Positions 15,314-23,580 of a stretch of DNA of 50,547 nt are shown in pieces. A program made the translations under genes and the position numbers. Below the pieces are notes generated by a model. The model did not search any database, was not told where the DNA came from, and worked only from the letters and a program-made list of their open reading frames with translations. Origin of the DNA: an uncultured Acidobacteriota bacterium (GTDB taxonomy: Bacteria; Acidobacteriota; Vicinamibacteria; Marinacidobacterales; SMYC01); contig CAMYKY010000017.1 in NCBI GenBank assembly GCA_947259165.1, positions 1 to 50,547 on the forward strand. Reading direction: 5' to 3'. Position 1 is the first letter of the stretch. Each line of letters begins with the position of its first letter.

Positions 15314-18142
15314 TCACTCTAGGAGCTGAAGCAGAATGTCTCGGGTCAATGCCACGGGGCCTTCCGGCGCAGAGCCGGTGGCGAGCTCGGACAACGCGCG
15401 CTTTTCGTCCTGGAGCGCAAGGATGCGCTCTTCGACGGTGTCCGCAGCAACGAGGCGGTGCACGAACACCGGCTTGTCCTGACCGATGCGGTGCGCGCGG
15501 TCGAACGCCTGCTCCTCCACCGCCGGGTTCCACCACGGGTCGAAGAGAAAGACGTGGTCCGCCGCGGTGAGGTTGAGGCCTGTTCCTCCCGCTTTCAACG
15601 AAACAAGGAACACCGAGATGTCGTCATCACTCTGGAATCGATCCACGACTGCGGCGCGATCCCGCGTGGACCCGTCGAGCCGCACGTAGCCGAGTCCGCG
15701 CGACGTCATATGCGGCTCGAGCAAATCGAGCATCGACGTCCACTGAGAGAACACGAGCGCTTTGTGCCCCTCGGTCGCGGCGGTCTCCAGGGTTTCGAGC
15801 AGAAGCTCCGTCTTCGACGAGCTTTCCGCGTGCTGCCCTGGGACGAGAGCTCGGTGACATGCGGCTTGCCGCAAACGTAAAAGAGCTTCGAGGGCTGCGA
15901 GGACATTGCCCTTCTTCTCGAGCTTGGCGACGACATCACGCCGGGCAGCGAGGCGGACGGCTTCGTAGACTTGGCGCTCCTCGTCATCGAGCTCCGCACG
16001 CAGCGTGATCTCGGTTCGCGGCGGAAGCTCCGGCGCCACTTCGCTCTTGAGTCTCCGAAGAAAGAAAGGACGGATGCGATCTCGAAGTCGGGTGAGCACC
16101 TCGGAGTCGCCGCGCTCGACCGGTCTCACGTAGCGCTCCTCGAAATCCGAAAGCCCTCCAAGAAAACCAGGGTTGAGAAAATGCAGCTGGCTCCACAAAT
16201 CGACGAGTCGGTTCTCGATCGGAGTACCGGTCAAGCTGACGCGAAACCCTGCCGGAAGCGAGTAAGCCGCCCGAGCGAGCTCGGTATCCGGGTTTCTAAT
16301 CGCTTGCGCCTCGTCGATCACGACCGTGTCCCACTCGACGGCGGCGAGCTTTTCGCGATCGATTCTCAGGATTGCGTGCGTCGTGATCGTAACGTCGACG
16401 TCTTCGTCCAACCGACGGTTGGGTCCGTGGTAGAGGCTCACCGAGAGTCCGGGGCGAAAACGCCGGGCTTCGGCCACCCAGTTGTGAAGCACGCTCGTCG
16501 GCGCGACGACGAGGCTTCGGCGTTCGAGGACACACAGCGCCTGAAGCGTTTTTCCAAGACCCATGTCGTCCGCGAGGAGCGCTCCGAGCTCGGCGCGCTT
16601 GAGAAACTGGAGCCAGTTCACACCCTGGCGTTGATACTCGCGGAGTTCTCGTCGCAGCTCATCCGCGACCACCGCTTCGGGGAGCGCCGTGAAATCGTGA
16701 ACGAGCGCGCGCAACGTCTCGAAACCCGGAGGCGGCGCCGCGTCGAGCTCATCACACAGACTCGCGAGGTCGGCGAGGGCCGCTTTCGGAAGCTGGTCGC
16801 GTCCCTCCCTGGCAGCGAGGAGGTCGGAAACGGTGTCCCCGTAGCGCCCGAGCCAGTCGACGGGTAGTGGAGCAAAGCCTCCTTCGCTCACTCGTACGAG
16901 TGATGCGCCTGCACGCCACGCGCGGAGAACATTTGCGGTATCGGCCCCACCGAATCCGAGATCGAAATCATCCCCGTCTACGAAGAGTTGGGGCAACAGC
17001 TCAGGACGGAGCCGAAACGACTCCCGGCCGCTACCTTCGACATGGCCGTCGAAGTTTTCGAGCTTCGCGACAAAGTCGATAGCGTCTTCGGTCGAAAACT
17101 CCTCACCGCGACCGACATGGAGTCCGAGCTCATAGAGAAATCGCTTGGTCAGTGCGTCCTCCGCATCGAGATCTCTCAGCGGAACCGCGCCGCCCAGCGC
17201 AACGAGTCGCTCGGAGTCGACGCGAGCCACCGGAGGATCCCCGTACACGATACCGGCTCGCACGTAGAGACTGTCTCTATCTGGCTCGAGCACGAGCGCC
17301 ATCCGAGGACGCTCACGTACCGAGCTCGGAAGGCGGCTCGTGCGCACATCAATCGACAAACGCTTGGCAAGAGACGGAAGGACGGAGCCCACGAGCTCGC
17401 CGACGTCGTCCGCTCGAAAAACCCTTCCACCTTGAAGGTCGTGGAGCTCGCGCCCCGTAAGCTGCGCTTCCCCCTGAGGACGGAGCACATCATCGGACGT
17501 CGTGGCCGCGTCGAGGCGCAATCGGAACCCGTCTGCGGCATCCTCCACGACGACCTTAGGCCGCACGGGTTCCCCAGACACTGTGACCGGCTTTCCATCG
17601 AGCGTCACCCGGCCCACACGCGCGAGCGACGGAAAGACCCGTCGCGCGGCCGCGTCATCGATCACCCCTCGCAGATTCCCGCGAAGCGCCCTTTCGAGCG
17701 CGAGGTCGTCCGGAGTCGCAGCCACCGCGGGCCCTTGAAAACGCCCTGCAGCCAGTGCGTCGAGCGGGACCTCGATGACATGGAATTCATCGCCTTTGCT
17801 CACCCCTCGCTCGAAGAAAAGCCCCTCGGGGACGCGACGAAGTCGGTACTCGAGGGCACGAGCCTGGCTCTCGCTCTGAGTGCCCTGACGACAGGCGATC
17901 ACGACGGCCGCAACATGCTCGCACGCGTCGAGGGGGCTGTCGCAGTTGCACTCCCACTCGACATCTTCGGGATAGAGCGAAACTGAGGGCGCAATGGGAC
18001 CGCCGACTATCGCCACCCGGGCGACGATCTCATCGTCGCCCCGCTCATCGATGGAGACCGCCCCTTGCCGGGAAAGGGTGACGCCGCGCGACCAGGCGTC
18101 AGGAGGGCACTGCTCGCGAATTGCCTCGAAGAGTTTTTGGAT
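15314..18142 (-). CDS. SNF2-family helicase with N-terminal SWIM zinc finger
   Basis: 942 aa if started at an ATC codon at 18142. The N-terminal region has EAIREQCPPDAWSRGV and then a SWIM finger (ECNCDSPLDACEH). The C-terminal half is a full SNF2 motor: motif I DDMGLGKT, DEAQ box VVIDEAQAIRN, SLTGTPIENR, RLDGST and motif VI DRAHRIGQ. Such proteins are bacterial Swi2/Snf2 ATPases acting on DNA or nucleoprotein complexes. The conserved N-terminus extends upstream of the first GTG (18016), in frame and with no ATG/GTG/TTG, back to the creatininase stop TAA (18148-18146). GGAGAGG sits 6-9 nt before ATC. If the cell uses GTG 18016, 42 conserved-looking residues are lost. Confidence 0.9.
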   Translation of the reverse strand: MQKLFEAIREQCPPDAWSRGVTLSRQGAVSIDERGDDEIVARVAIVGGPIAPSVSLYPEDVEWECNCDSPLDACEHVAAVVIACRQGTQSESQARALEYRLRRVPEGLFFERGVSKGDEFHVIEVPLDALAAGRFQGPAVAATPDDLALERALRGNLRGVIDDAAARRVFPSLARVGRVTLDGKPVTVSGEPVRPKVVVEDAADGFRLRLDAATTSDDVLRPQGEAQLTGRELHDLQGGRVFRADDVGELVGSVLPSLAKRLSIDVRTSRLPSSVRERPRMALVLEPDRDSLYVRAGIVYGDPPVARVDSERLVALGGAVPLRDLDAEDALTKRFLYELGLHVGRGEEFSTEDAIDFVAKLENFDGHVEGSGRESFRLRPELLPQLFVDGDDFDLGFGGADTANVLRAWRAGASLVRVSEGGFAPLPVDWLGRYGDTVSDLLAAREGRDQLPKAALADLASLCDELDAAPPPGFETLRALVHDFTALPEAVVADELRRELREYQRQGVNWLQFLKRAELGALLADDMGLGKTLQALCVLERRSLVVAPTSVLHNWVAEARRFRPGLSVSLYHGPNRRLDEDVDVTITTHAILRIDREKLAAVEWDTVVIDEAQAIRNPDTELARAAYSLPAGFRVSLTGTPIENRLVDLWSQLHFLNPGFLGGLSDFEERYVRPVERGDSEVLTRLRDRIRPFFLRRLKSEVAPELPPRTEITLRAELDDEERQVYEAVRLAARRDVVAKLEKKGNVLAALEALLRLRQAACHRALVPGQHAESSSKTELLLETLETAATEGHKALVFSQWTSMLDLLEPHMTSRGLGYVRLDGSTRDRAAVVDRFQSDDDISVFLVSLKAGGTGLNLTAADHVFLFDPWWNPAVEEQAFDRAHRIGQDKPVFVHRLVAADTVEERILALQDEKRALSELATGSAPEGPVALTRDILLQLLE

Positions 18143-18145
18143 GTC

Positions 18146-18937
18146 TTACCTCTCCGCCGCAATGAGCTCTTTGATGCGCCGGACCGAGACGTCGACCTTG
18201 AGCTCGATCAGTTTCTTTCCGTAGTCGACCGTCGCGCGACTCGGGTCGCCCGTAACGCCGCTGCCTTCGAACCCCCCGTTTGGCGCGAGCTTGTCCATAC
18301 GGACGTGCTCTGGAGCAAACGCGAGGACTTGCGAAGTTCCCGCAATACCGGCGTGGCGCCCGATCGCTTCGAGCTCTTCGCCTTGCGATTCGAGCCATTC
18401 GGTGAAGCCATTGTCAGAGTAGTACTCGGCAATGAAGTGTACGCGGGTCTTGTCGCCTCGCCACTCCTCGTTGAGCGCCTCGGAGACCTCACGCATCCCC
18501 TTCTGGTTCCCGCCGCTATCACCGATGAACACGATGTCGGTGAACCCGTGGACTCTCGAGCTGCGTGCCGCGTATTCGAGGACCTTCATGAAGTAGACAT
18601 TGGGAAGACTGAGGGTTCCCGGGTAGCGCATCGCGCCCGTGGGAGGATCGATTCCTCCTTCGGGAACGTAGTTAATGATCGGTGCGACGAGGGCGTTTCC
18701 GAGCTCTCGGGCGATTCCGTCGGCGGCCGCTTGGATGGTGACCCGATGTTTCGCGAGCGTCAAATGAGGGCCGTTTTGTTCCGTCCCCGCCGTGGCCACG
18801 ATGAGAGTCGTGGTTCCAGAGGCGATCGCGTCTCTGACTTCCGTCCAGGTGAGCTCGTCGAGAAAAACCGTGTCGGGCGTATCACCGCGGCTAGGCCACG
18901 CCAGCAGCAGGGTCGATAAGAAAATAGCAGTGCGCAT
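18146..18937 (-). CDS. Exported creatininase-family protein
   Basis: 263 aa, ATG 18937, signal peptide about 1-18. Creatininase-like fold signatures: LIVATAGTEQNGPHLTL, PEGGIDPPTGAMRYPGTLSLP and HAGIAGTSQVLAF. Compared with classical members (EQHGPHLP, NGHGGN, HAGExETS), several metal-ligand positions differ: EQN for EQH, GDSGGN for NGHGGN, and HAGIAGTS lacking the glutamate. It is therefore either a subfamily with an altered metal site or a non-hydrolytic member. The stop is 4 nt before the putative start of the SNF2 gene, whose Shine-Dalgarno lies within its last codons. Repeat copy 3 sits 8 nt upstream of its ATG. Confidence 0.82.
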   Translation of the reverse strand: MRTAIFLSTLLLAWPSRGDTPDTVFLDELTWTEVRDAIASGTTTLIVATAGTEQNGPHLTLAKHRVTIQAAADGIARELGNALVAPIINYVPEGGIDPPTGAMRYPGTLSLPNVYFMKVLEYAARSSRVHGFTDIVFIGDSGGNQKGMREVSEALNEEWRGDKTRVHFIAEYYSDNGFTEWLESQGEELEAIGRHAGIAGTSQVLAFAPEHVRMDKLAPNGGFEGSGVTGDPSRATVDYGKKLIELKVDVSVRRIKELIAAER

Positions 18938-18944
18938 ACTAGTC

Positions 18945-19166
18945 CTAGTGGACTGTAACAGTTATTCGTTGCCAAAATCGCGGGTCCTTTTGCGCGCTGG
19001 CTGTGTTGCGAACATTGGTCGCAGTTCGGCCTTCGGCCTTGCCCTCCGCTCGACAAGCTCGCTGCACGAAGCGGCAAATATCCAGATATTGGGTCGTCAT
19101 CACGCCTTGCCAGCAAACAAAATGACCTCGCGATTTGCGCAACGCTTAACTGTTACAGCCCACTAG
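18945..19166 (+). repeat. CTAG hairpin element, copy 3 (longest)
   Basis: 222 bp bounded by CTAGTG and CACTAG. The arms pair for about 60 nt with roughly one mismatch in six. The core has GCTGGCTGTGTTGCG, AATATCCAGATATT and TCACGCCTTGCCAG. GGGTCCTTTT on the left and AAAATGACC on the right are shared with copy 4. A nested GGCCTTCGGCC-type hairpin enlarges the centre. It lies 4 nt after the dsbA-like stop and 7 nt before the creatininase start. Confidence 0.85.
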
Positions 19167-19170
19167 CCTC

Positions 19171-20016
19171 TCATTTCGCCGCAAGAATGTGATCGATAAT
19201 CTCGCTCAGCGCATCCGCTTGATAGGAAGGCGCGACTCGGCCATTGACGTACACGGTCGGCGTCGAGTCGACCCCGAGCGAGCGAGCGAGCGCAATATCG
19301 TTTCGCACCTCGTCGAAGACTTCGCGTTCCCCCACGCAGGTCCAAAACGGTTCCGCGTCGACACCCAGTGCCAAAGCCAACTGGTCGAGAGCGTCGTCGC
19401 TGAATTGCTCGAACGTAAAGACGCTGTCGTGGAAACGCCAAAAAAGCTCCGGATCCTCCCGGCTCGCGCATCGTGCCATGACGGCCATTTTGCACCCATA
19501 CGGGTGGAGCTGTTCGGTCACATCAGCGTTGCACGCCATATCGAGCGGGAAATTCTTGAAGACTAACCGAACCTCCGACGGATACCGCTCTACGACTTCC
19601 ATGAGTTGGATATTCGCGAGCCGGCAAAACGGACACTCGAAATCGCTGAACTCGATGATGTTCACCGGCGCGTCCGCGGGACCGAGCGCAAAATCACGCG
19701 CCAGAACGGGAACCTCTTGGAGAAACGCTGCTTGCCACATCTCCACGTTGGAGCGTTCAGGTTCGTCGGGCTCTTCGGTCTCAGGAGCTGATTCCGTGGG
19801 CGGCGCCGGGGGTGGTGGGTCGCCGAGCAGTAGCACGAGGGCGAACAGGCCGACGAGTCCGCCGATCGCAGCGAAGGCGCCAAGCCGATTAATCGAGCTC
19901 GACTTTGGGGTCTCACGAAGCTTGCTCTCAGATTTCGCGGGCGCGTCAGAGCTCGTTGCCGATAGATTCGCGTCTTGTCGCGCCCGCGCTCGCTTCTCGC
20001 GATTTTTTCGACTCAT
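19171..20016 (-). CDS. Membrane-anchored DsbA-like thiol-disulfide protein
   Basis: 281 aa, ATG 20016. A basic N-terminus (residues 1-40) leads into one membrane helix (about 46-65) and a Pro/Glu linker, then a DsbA-type thioredoxin domain. The active site is FECPFCR (C128/C131), and the cis-proline loop is STPTVYVNG. Additional cysteines (CN, GC, RC) lie in the helical insert. It probably oxidises or isomerises exported proteins at the outer face of the inner membrane, in the Com1/DsbA family. It starts 4 nt after the BNR-TlpA fusion gene and forms an operon with it. Confidence 0.9.
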   Translation of the reverse strand: MSRKNREKRARARQDANLSATSSDAPAKSESKLRETPKSSSINRLGAFAAIGGLVGLFALVLLLGDPPPPAPPTESAPETEEPDEPERSNVEMWQAAFLQEVPVLARDFALGPADAPVNIIEFSDFECPFCRLANIQLMEVVERYPSEVRLVFKNFPLDMACNADVTEQLHPYGCKMAVMARCASREDPELFWRFHDSVFTFEQFSDDALDQLALALGVDAEPFWTCVGEREVFDEVRNDIALARSLGVDSTPTVYVNGRVAPSYQADALSEIIDHILAAK

Positions 20017-20020
20017 ACTC

Positions 20021-21661
20021 TCAACTCTCGTTCACGAGGCGCTCCACCACTTTCGAAAGCTCGGTGAAACCTCGCTCGGTGAAGCCTTCGACGCGATAGC
20101 GAATGCGCCCCGAACGGTCGATGACGATACTCGTGGGGTAGACGAGCACTTCGTAGTCGTCGGCGAGCCCATCGTCGAGGAGCACGGGATAGCTCATCCC
20201 ATTCGCTTCGATAAACGCGGGAAGCGCTTCCGGATCGTCGCCATAGTCCGCTCCGAGCACGACGAGCCCGGAATCACGGAAGCGCCGATCGAGCTCGACG
20301 AGCCGCGGGATTTCGTCGCGGCAGCTCGTGCACCAGATGCCCCAGAAATTGATCAGCACGACGTTTCCCGAAAGCTCCGAAGAGCTCAAGGCTTTGCCGT
20401 CGACGCGAACGGCGTCGAAATCGCGTGCCGGCTCGTCGACGAGACGAGGCTCCTCCGTCAGCCTTCCAACCTGGACTCGAGAGGGGCCGTTCCTCTCATA
20501 CGATTCTGTCCAAGCGACGAAGAGCTCGTCTTGAAAGCGTGTGATTCGAGGAAACCCACTGGCGCGGCCCGAGCCCGTCTTCGCGATGACGACGGCAGCT
20601 CCGAGGTCGCCGGAGGGCGCAACGCGTTTCATCCGCACTTCACCCTCACGACCTTCCAGCCGCTCTGCCCAGGACACGACGACGTCATCACCCAACCACT
20701 CGATGTCGACACGCCCGACGGGGTTGCCGTCATCGAAGCGCACGGGCGCGCCGAAGCTTGCGCCGTCATCGTTGGAGAACGCGACTTGAGCCCGCGGCGT
20801 CCCCTCGGCAGCGGTGAACCACGCGACCGCAATGCGACTTCCGTCCGCGGCGACTTGGGGCCCGTTGACGGGGCAACCCTCGAGATGCCATCCGTCGGCG
20901 TGCAGCGTCGTCGGCTCGCTCCATTGTCCATCGACGAGGCGCACGTAGCTGATATCTCGAATTTCGGCGTCCGAGCGGTCGCGATAGGCGACGAACAATC
21001 CCGTGCTCGTTTCCGTCATGCCGGTCTGGCAACACTCGCACACCCTCCCGTCGAGGAGCACCTCGTCGCCAAACCGGTCGCCGCCCATCATGGACGTGAA
21101 CTGCAGCGTCATTTCGTTGTCGCTGGCGCCTTTTTCGAACTTGCGCCCGTCGAGCCAGACAGCGGCAAATCCCCGATCGCGTTGCGGCACCATGGAAACA
21201 AAGCCGTGTTCACTGAGCGTCCCGTCGCGGTGGGGCCGCGCGGGCTCACTCCAGCTCTGCCCCTCGTCGTCCGAGGTCGCGATCCAGACGTCGTACTCGT
21301 AGGTGCCACCGGCTGCTTTTTCCAGCCAGTGCGCGACGAGACGACCACCTTCGAGAGGCAATACGGACGCGAAGTCGGCCCAGTTCGCAAAGAAGTGGTC
21401 CGAACTGTGGATGGTGCGCGCGTCACCGAAACGCGCGCCGTCCCATCGGGAAAAACGCAGGTCGTGCCCGTTCTCGGTGAGCTCGAGCCAACTCAAGGTG
21501 ACCCCGTCGTTCGAGCTCGCGAGATGAGGCGTCAGACTCTCCTGCGAAGCGGGGGTATCGAGAATCGCCAGGGTCAGAGAATCGGACGCCAGAACGGGCG
21601 CGGCAGCCGCCAAGCTTGCTAGCAACCCAATCCATATATAATGTGCGCGCCCTATGACCAT
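20021..21661 (-). CDS. Exported BNR/sialidase-like propeller fused to a TlpA thioredoxin domain
   Basis: 546 aa from ATG 21661; signal peptide about 1-26. Residues about 30-380 form a beta-propeller with Asp-box-like repeats (SDDEGQSWSEP, SNDDGASFGAP), as in BNR/sialidase-fold exo-alpha proteins, and include a CECCQTGM cysteine cluster. The C-terminal 140 residues are a TlpA/ResA-like thioredoxin: NFWGIWCTSCRDEIPRL with WCTSC active site, and VYPTSIVIDRSGRI with the cis-Pro. A reductant targeted to a specific periplasmic partner by the propeller is a reasonable inference. The start overlaps by 8 nt the start of the divergent gene at 21654; later starts would remove the signal peptide. Confidence 0.83.
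   Translation of the reverse strand: MVIGRAHYIWIGLLASLAAAAPVLASDSLTLAILDTPASQESLTPHLASSNDGVTLSWLELTENGHDLRFSRWDGARFGDARTIHSSDHFFANWADFASVLPLEGGRLVAHWLEKAAGGTYEYDVWIATSDDEGQSWSEPARPHRDGTLSEHGFVSMVPQRDRGFAAVWLDGRKFEKGASDNEMTLQFTSMMGGDRFGDEVLLDGRVCECCQTGMTETSTGLFVAYRDRSDAEIRDISYVRLVDGQWSEPTTLHADGWHLEGCPVNGPQVAADGSRIAVAWFTAAEGTPRAQVAFSNDDGASFGAPVRFDDGNPVGRVDIEWLGDDVVVSWAERLEGREGEVRMKRVAPSGDLGAAVVIAKTGSGRASGFPRITRFQDELFVAWTESYERNGPSRVQVGRLTEEPRLVDEPARDFDAVRVDGKALSSSELSGNVVLINFWGIWCTSCRDEIPRLVELDRRFRDSGLVVLGADYGDDPEALPAFIEANGMSYPVLLDDGLADDYEVLVYPTSIVIDRSGRIRYRVEGFTERGFTELSKVVERLVNES
21637..21642 (+). promoter_or_regulatory. -10 box TATAAT, likely for the gene at 21654
   Basis: Consensus TATAAT whose end is 11 nt before ATG 21654, giving a 5' leader of only about 4-5 nt. 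The -35 is weak. The surrounding TATATA could also serve the divergent gene. Confidence 0.45.
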
Positions 21662-22151
21662 TGGCCTTCTCACCATGCACTTTCTGTCGATCGCCGCGAT
21701 TGGCATCACTGTATTTTACGGTATCAAAATCCCCGAGGGGGGCGGCGCCTTCGGACGGCACTTCATGGTGGCGCTCGTTGCCGCGATGCTGGCCGTGTTC
21801 ACCCACACGATGACGTATTTCTACTTCGCCGGGATGTCCGGCAACATCAAACGAGCCGTCGAGGAGCACGGACGAGGCAAGGATCGCCTCCTCGAGAGTC
21901 GACGTGTCAAAGCGAAGGTACTGCCATGGGCCTTCGGCGGCATGGGCTTGCTCATGGTGACGTTCGTACTCGGCGGCGCCGCCCACACTCGAGCCATCCC
22001 TCCGTGGGTTCACGGCGGACTCGGCTACTTGGCGTTGATCTATAGCGGTCTCGCGCTTCTCGTCGAGGGCTACTACCTCCTCCAGCAAAACGCCATCGCC
22101 AACGCGTACCAACGGGAGCTTCAAGGCGCGAAGCACGAAAGCGCGCTCTAA
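21654..22151 (+). CDS. Four-helix integral membrane protein of unknown function
   Basis: 165 aa; not recognised. It has four hydrophobic helices (about 3-22, 36-60, 88-108, 110-132) with short basic loops (RRVKAK, KRAVEEHGRGKDR). Histidines lie within or at the ends of helices (FGRHFMV, FTHTMTYFYF, GGAAHT, WVHGGLGY), a pattern compatible with a di-heme b-type four-helix bundle, but this is only suggestive. The start at ATG 21654 sits just after a TATAAT box; ATG 21675 is an alternative. It is divergent from the BNR-TlpA gene and overlaps the nitrilase stop by 4 nt at its 3' end (convergent). Confidence 0.7.
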   Translation: MTIGLLTMHFLSIAAIGITVFYGIKIPEGGGAFGRHFMVALVAAMLAVFTHTMTYFYFAGMSGNIKRAVEEHGRGKDRLLESRRVKAKVLPWAFGGMGLLMVTFVLGGAAHTRAIPPWVHGGLGYLALIYSGLALLVEGYYLLQQNAIANAYQRELQGAKHESAL

Positions 22152-23281
22152 CTCTCGTCGACCTCCACGGCGAGCGTTTCGAGCTCGCTGAGGATCGCCT
22201 CCACTTTTTCAGTCGAGAGTTGGTGCTTCTCGGCGATGGCTTCGACCTGCTCGAGCTTGATGCGCCGTGGCGGCGACGCCCCTCCCGTCGGACCAAAGTC
22301 CTCGTCCCGCACGCGTAGCGATACCACGTCCCACCGGCTGTAGTGACCCATGCAGTCGAACACATTCTTCGCGACGATCCGATCCTTCGGGTCGAGCTCA
22401 GCGATGACGAGCTCTTCGCGGTGGAACACGGGCTCTTTGATGTAGGCCCCGAACGGGTTCGCGATGGCGCTACCCCCCATCGCCCATTTCCACGCCGCCG
22501 ACTTCTTGTAGGGAAAATCGTCCGGGACCGCATCCTCGGGCATGTACATCGACGCACTGACGACGAAGGTTTGCGTCTCGAATGCGTATTCCCGGATCGC
22601 GGAGTCCTGATCCGATAGATGGAGCGGCCGCACGTCTCCGGTCATGTCGCGCACCGCGTTGCCCTTCCCGCCGTAGCTCCACCACCCAGGCCAACACGCC
22701 GCATGCACTTGCTCGCCTTTCACCGCGAGCGCCGCTTTCATGAGCGTCATGTGATTCTCGAAGCACACGAGCCCACCGAGCTTGCCGAAGTGCGTGTCGA
22801 ACACGCGAAGATCCGAGGCATCACCCCGTCCCCAGAAGAACCGCTCCTGATGGGTCGGCATCAACTTTCGGTGACGCCCGAGAAGCGTCCCGTCGCGATC
22901 GATGAACAACATCGTGTTGTAGAGCGTGGCCGAGCCCTCTCGGTCATCTTGCTCGTTCAACCCCACCACGGCGACAACCCCAGCGCTTGCGCACGCCTTC
23001 GCAAGAAGCTCGGTCTCCGGGCTCGGGATGCGGACCGACTGGTCGTAGAACGAAACGACCGTGTCTTTCCACAGCGCCGCACTCTCCGGCGTTGTGTAAC
23101 CAAAGTTGTTGCGCCAGTACGGATAGGTTGGGATGCCGGTCTCGGGGGTGACGACGAGGTCGACGCCTTGTCGCCCCACGTCATGGATACACTCGGCGTA
23201 CTTCTCGATGCTTTCCTTCCTCTTCATGAAGACCGGGCTGATCTGCGCGGCAGCGGCGACGATGGGTTGATCGAGATTCAT
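22148..23281 (-). CDS. Nitrilase-branch carbon-nitrogen hydrolase
   Basis: 377 aa, ATG 23281 with GGAG upstream. Complete Glu-Lys-Cys triad: E47 (TPETGIP), K139 (GRHRKLMP) and C173 (LVCFENHM). The CxEN context and the length are those of the nitrilase branch of the superfamily (nitrile to acid plus ammonia) rather than the shorter amidases. The segment WPGWWSYGGKGNA follows the cysteine. It has a charged C-terminal tail of about 70 residues (LEQVEAIAEKHQLSTEKVEAIL). The substrate is unknown. It appears monocistronic. Confidence 0.9.
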   Translation of the reverse strand: MNLDQPIVAAAAQISPVFMKRKESIEKYAECIHDVGRQGVDLVVTPETGIPTYPYWRNNFGYTTPESAALWKDTVVSFYDQSVRIPSPETELLAKACASAGVVAVVGLNEQDDREGSATLYNTMLFIDRDGTLLGRHRKLMPTHQERFFWGRGDASDLRVFDTHFGKLGGLVCFENHMTLMKAALAVKGEQVHAACWPGWWSYGGKGNAVRDMTGDVRPLHLSDQDSAIREYAFETQTFVVSASMYMPEDAVPDDFPYKKSAAWKWAMGGSAIANPFGAYIKEPVFHREELVIAELDPKDRIVAKNVFDCMGHYSRWDVVSLRVRDEDFGPTGGASPPRRIKLEQVEAIAEKHQLSTEKVEAILSELETLAVEVDES

Positions 23282-23580
23282 ATAGCTAGCTCCTGCGTCA
23301 AGCCGATCGTGATAACTTCCACTCCAACGGGTTCATTATCCTCGGAGTCTTGCCGATGTCGGGCATCAATCCTTTCCAGCCTCCGCGCTCGATCGGTTCG
23401 GCAGCCGGCGGGCAGCCTCAGCTGCGCAAGCTCCCAGTCCTCGTGATGATCGGGCTCGAGATCATCAAGTTTGGTTTCTACGCACCGTAGTGGTTCCTGT
23501 CCCCGGCGCACGCTGACCCACTGGCACCAGCAGACGAGCTCGGTTGGTCTCTGCCCGTCTTCCAGGCGGTGTTGTGAATG
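23282..23580 (+). other. Intergenic region with a possible degraded coding fragment
   Basis: No supported gene. On the plus strand 23304-23490 has a high-GC3, coding-like frame (GFIILGVLPMSGINP..., LPVLVMIGLEIIKFGF) broken by TAG and lacking a start; I do not recognise it. On the minus strand an open frame ends in an ATGA overlap with the nitrilase start, but its composition is not convincing. Confidence 0.25.

Noticed and set aside
19244..21622. 792-codon plus-strand open frame
   Set aside because: Antisense shadow of the DsbA-like and BNR-TlpA genes; Ser/Arg-rich without domains.
23278..23511. 77-codon frame with an ATGA overlap to the nitrilase start
   Set aside because: No Shine-Dalgarno, no recognisable sequence, and the opposite strand has better coding-like third positions.
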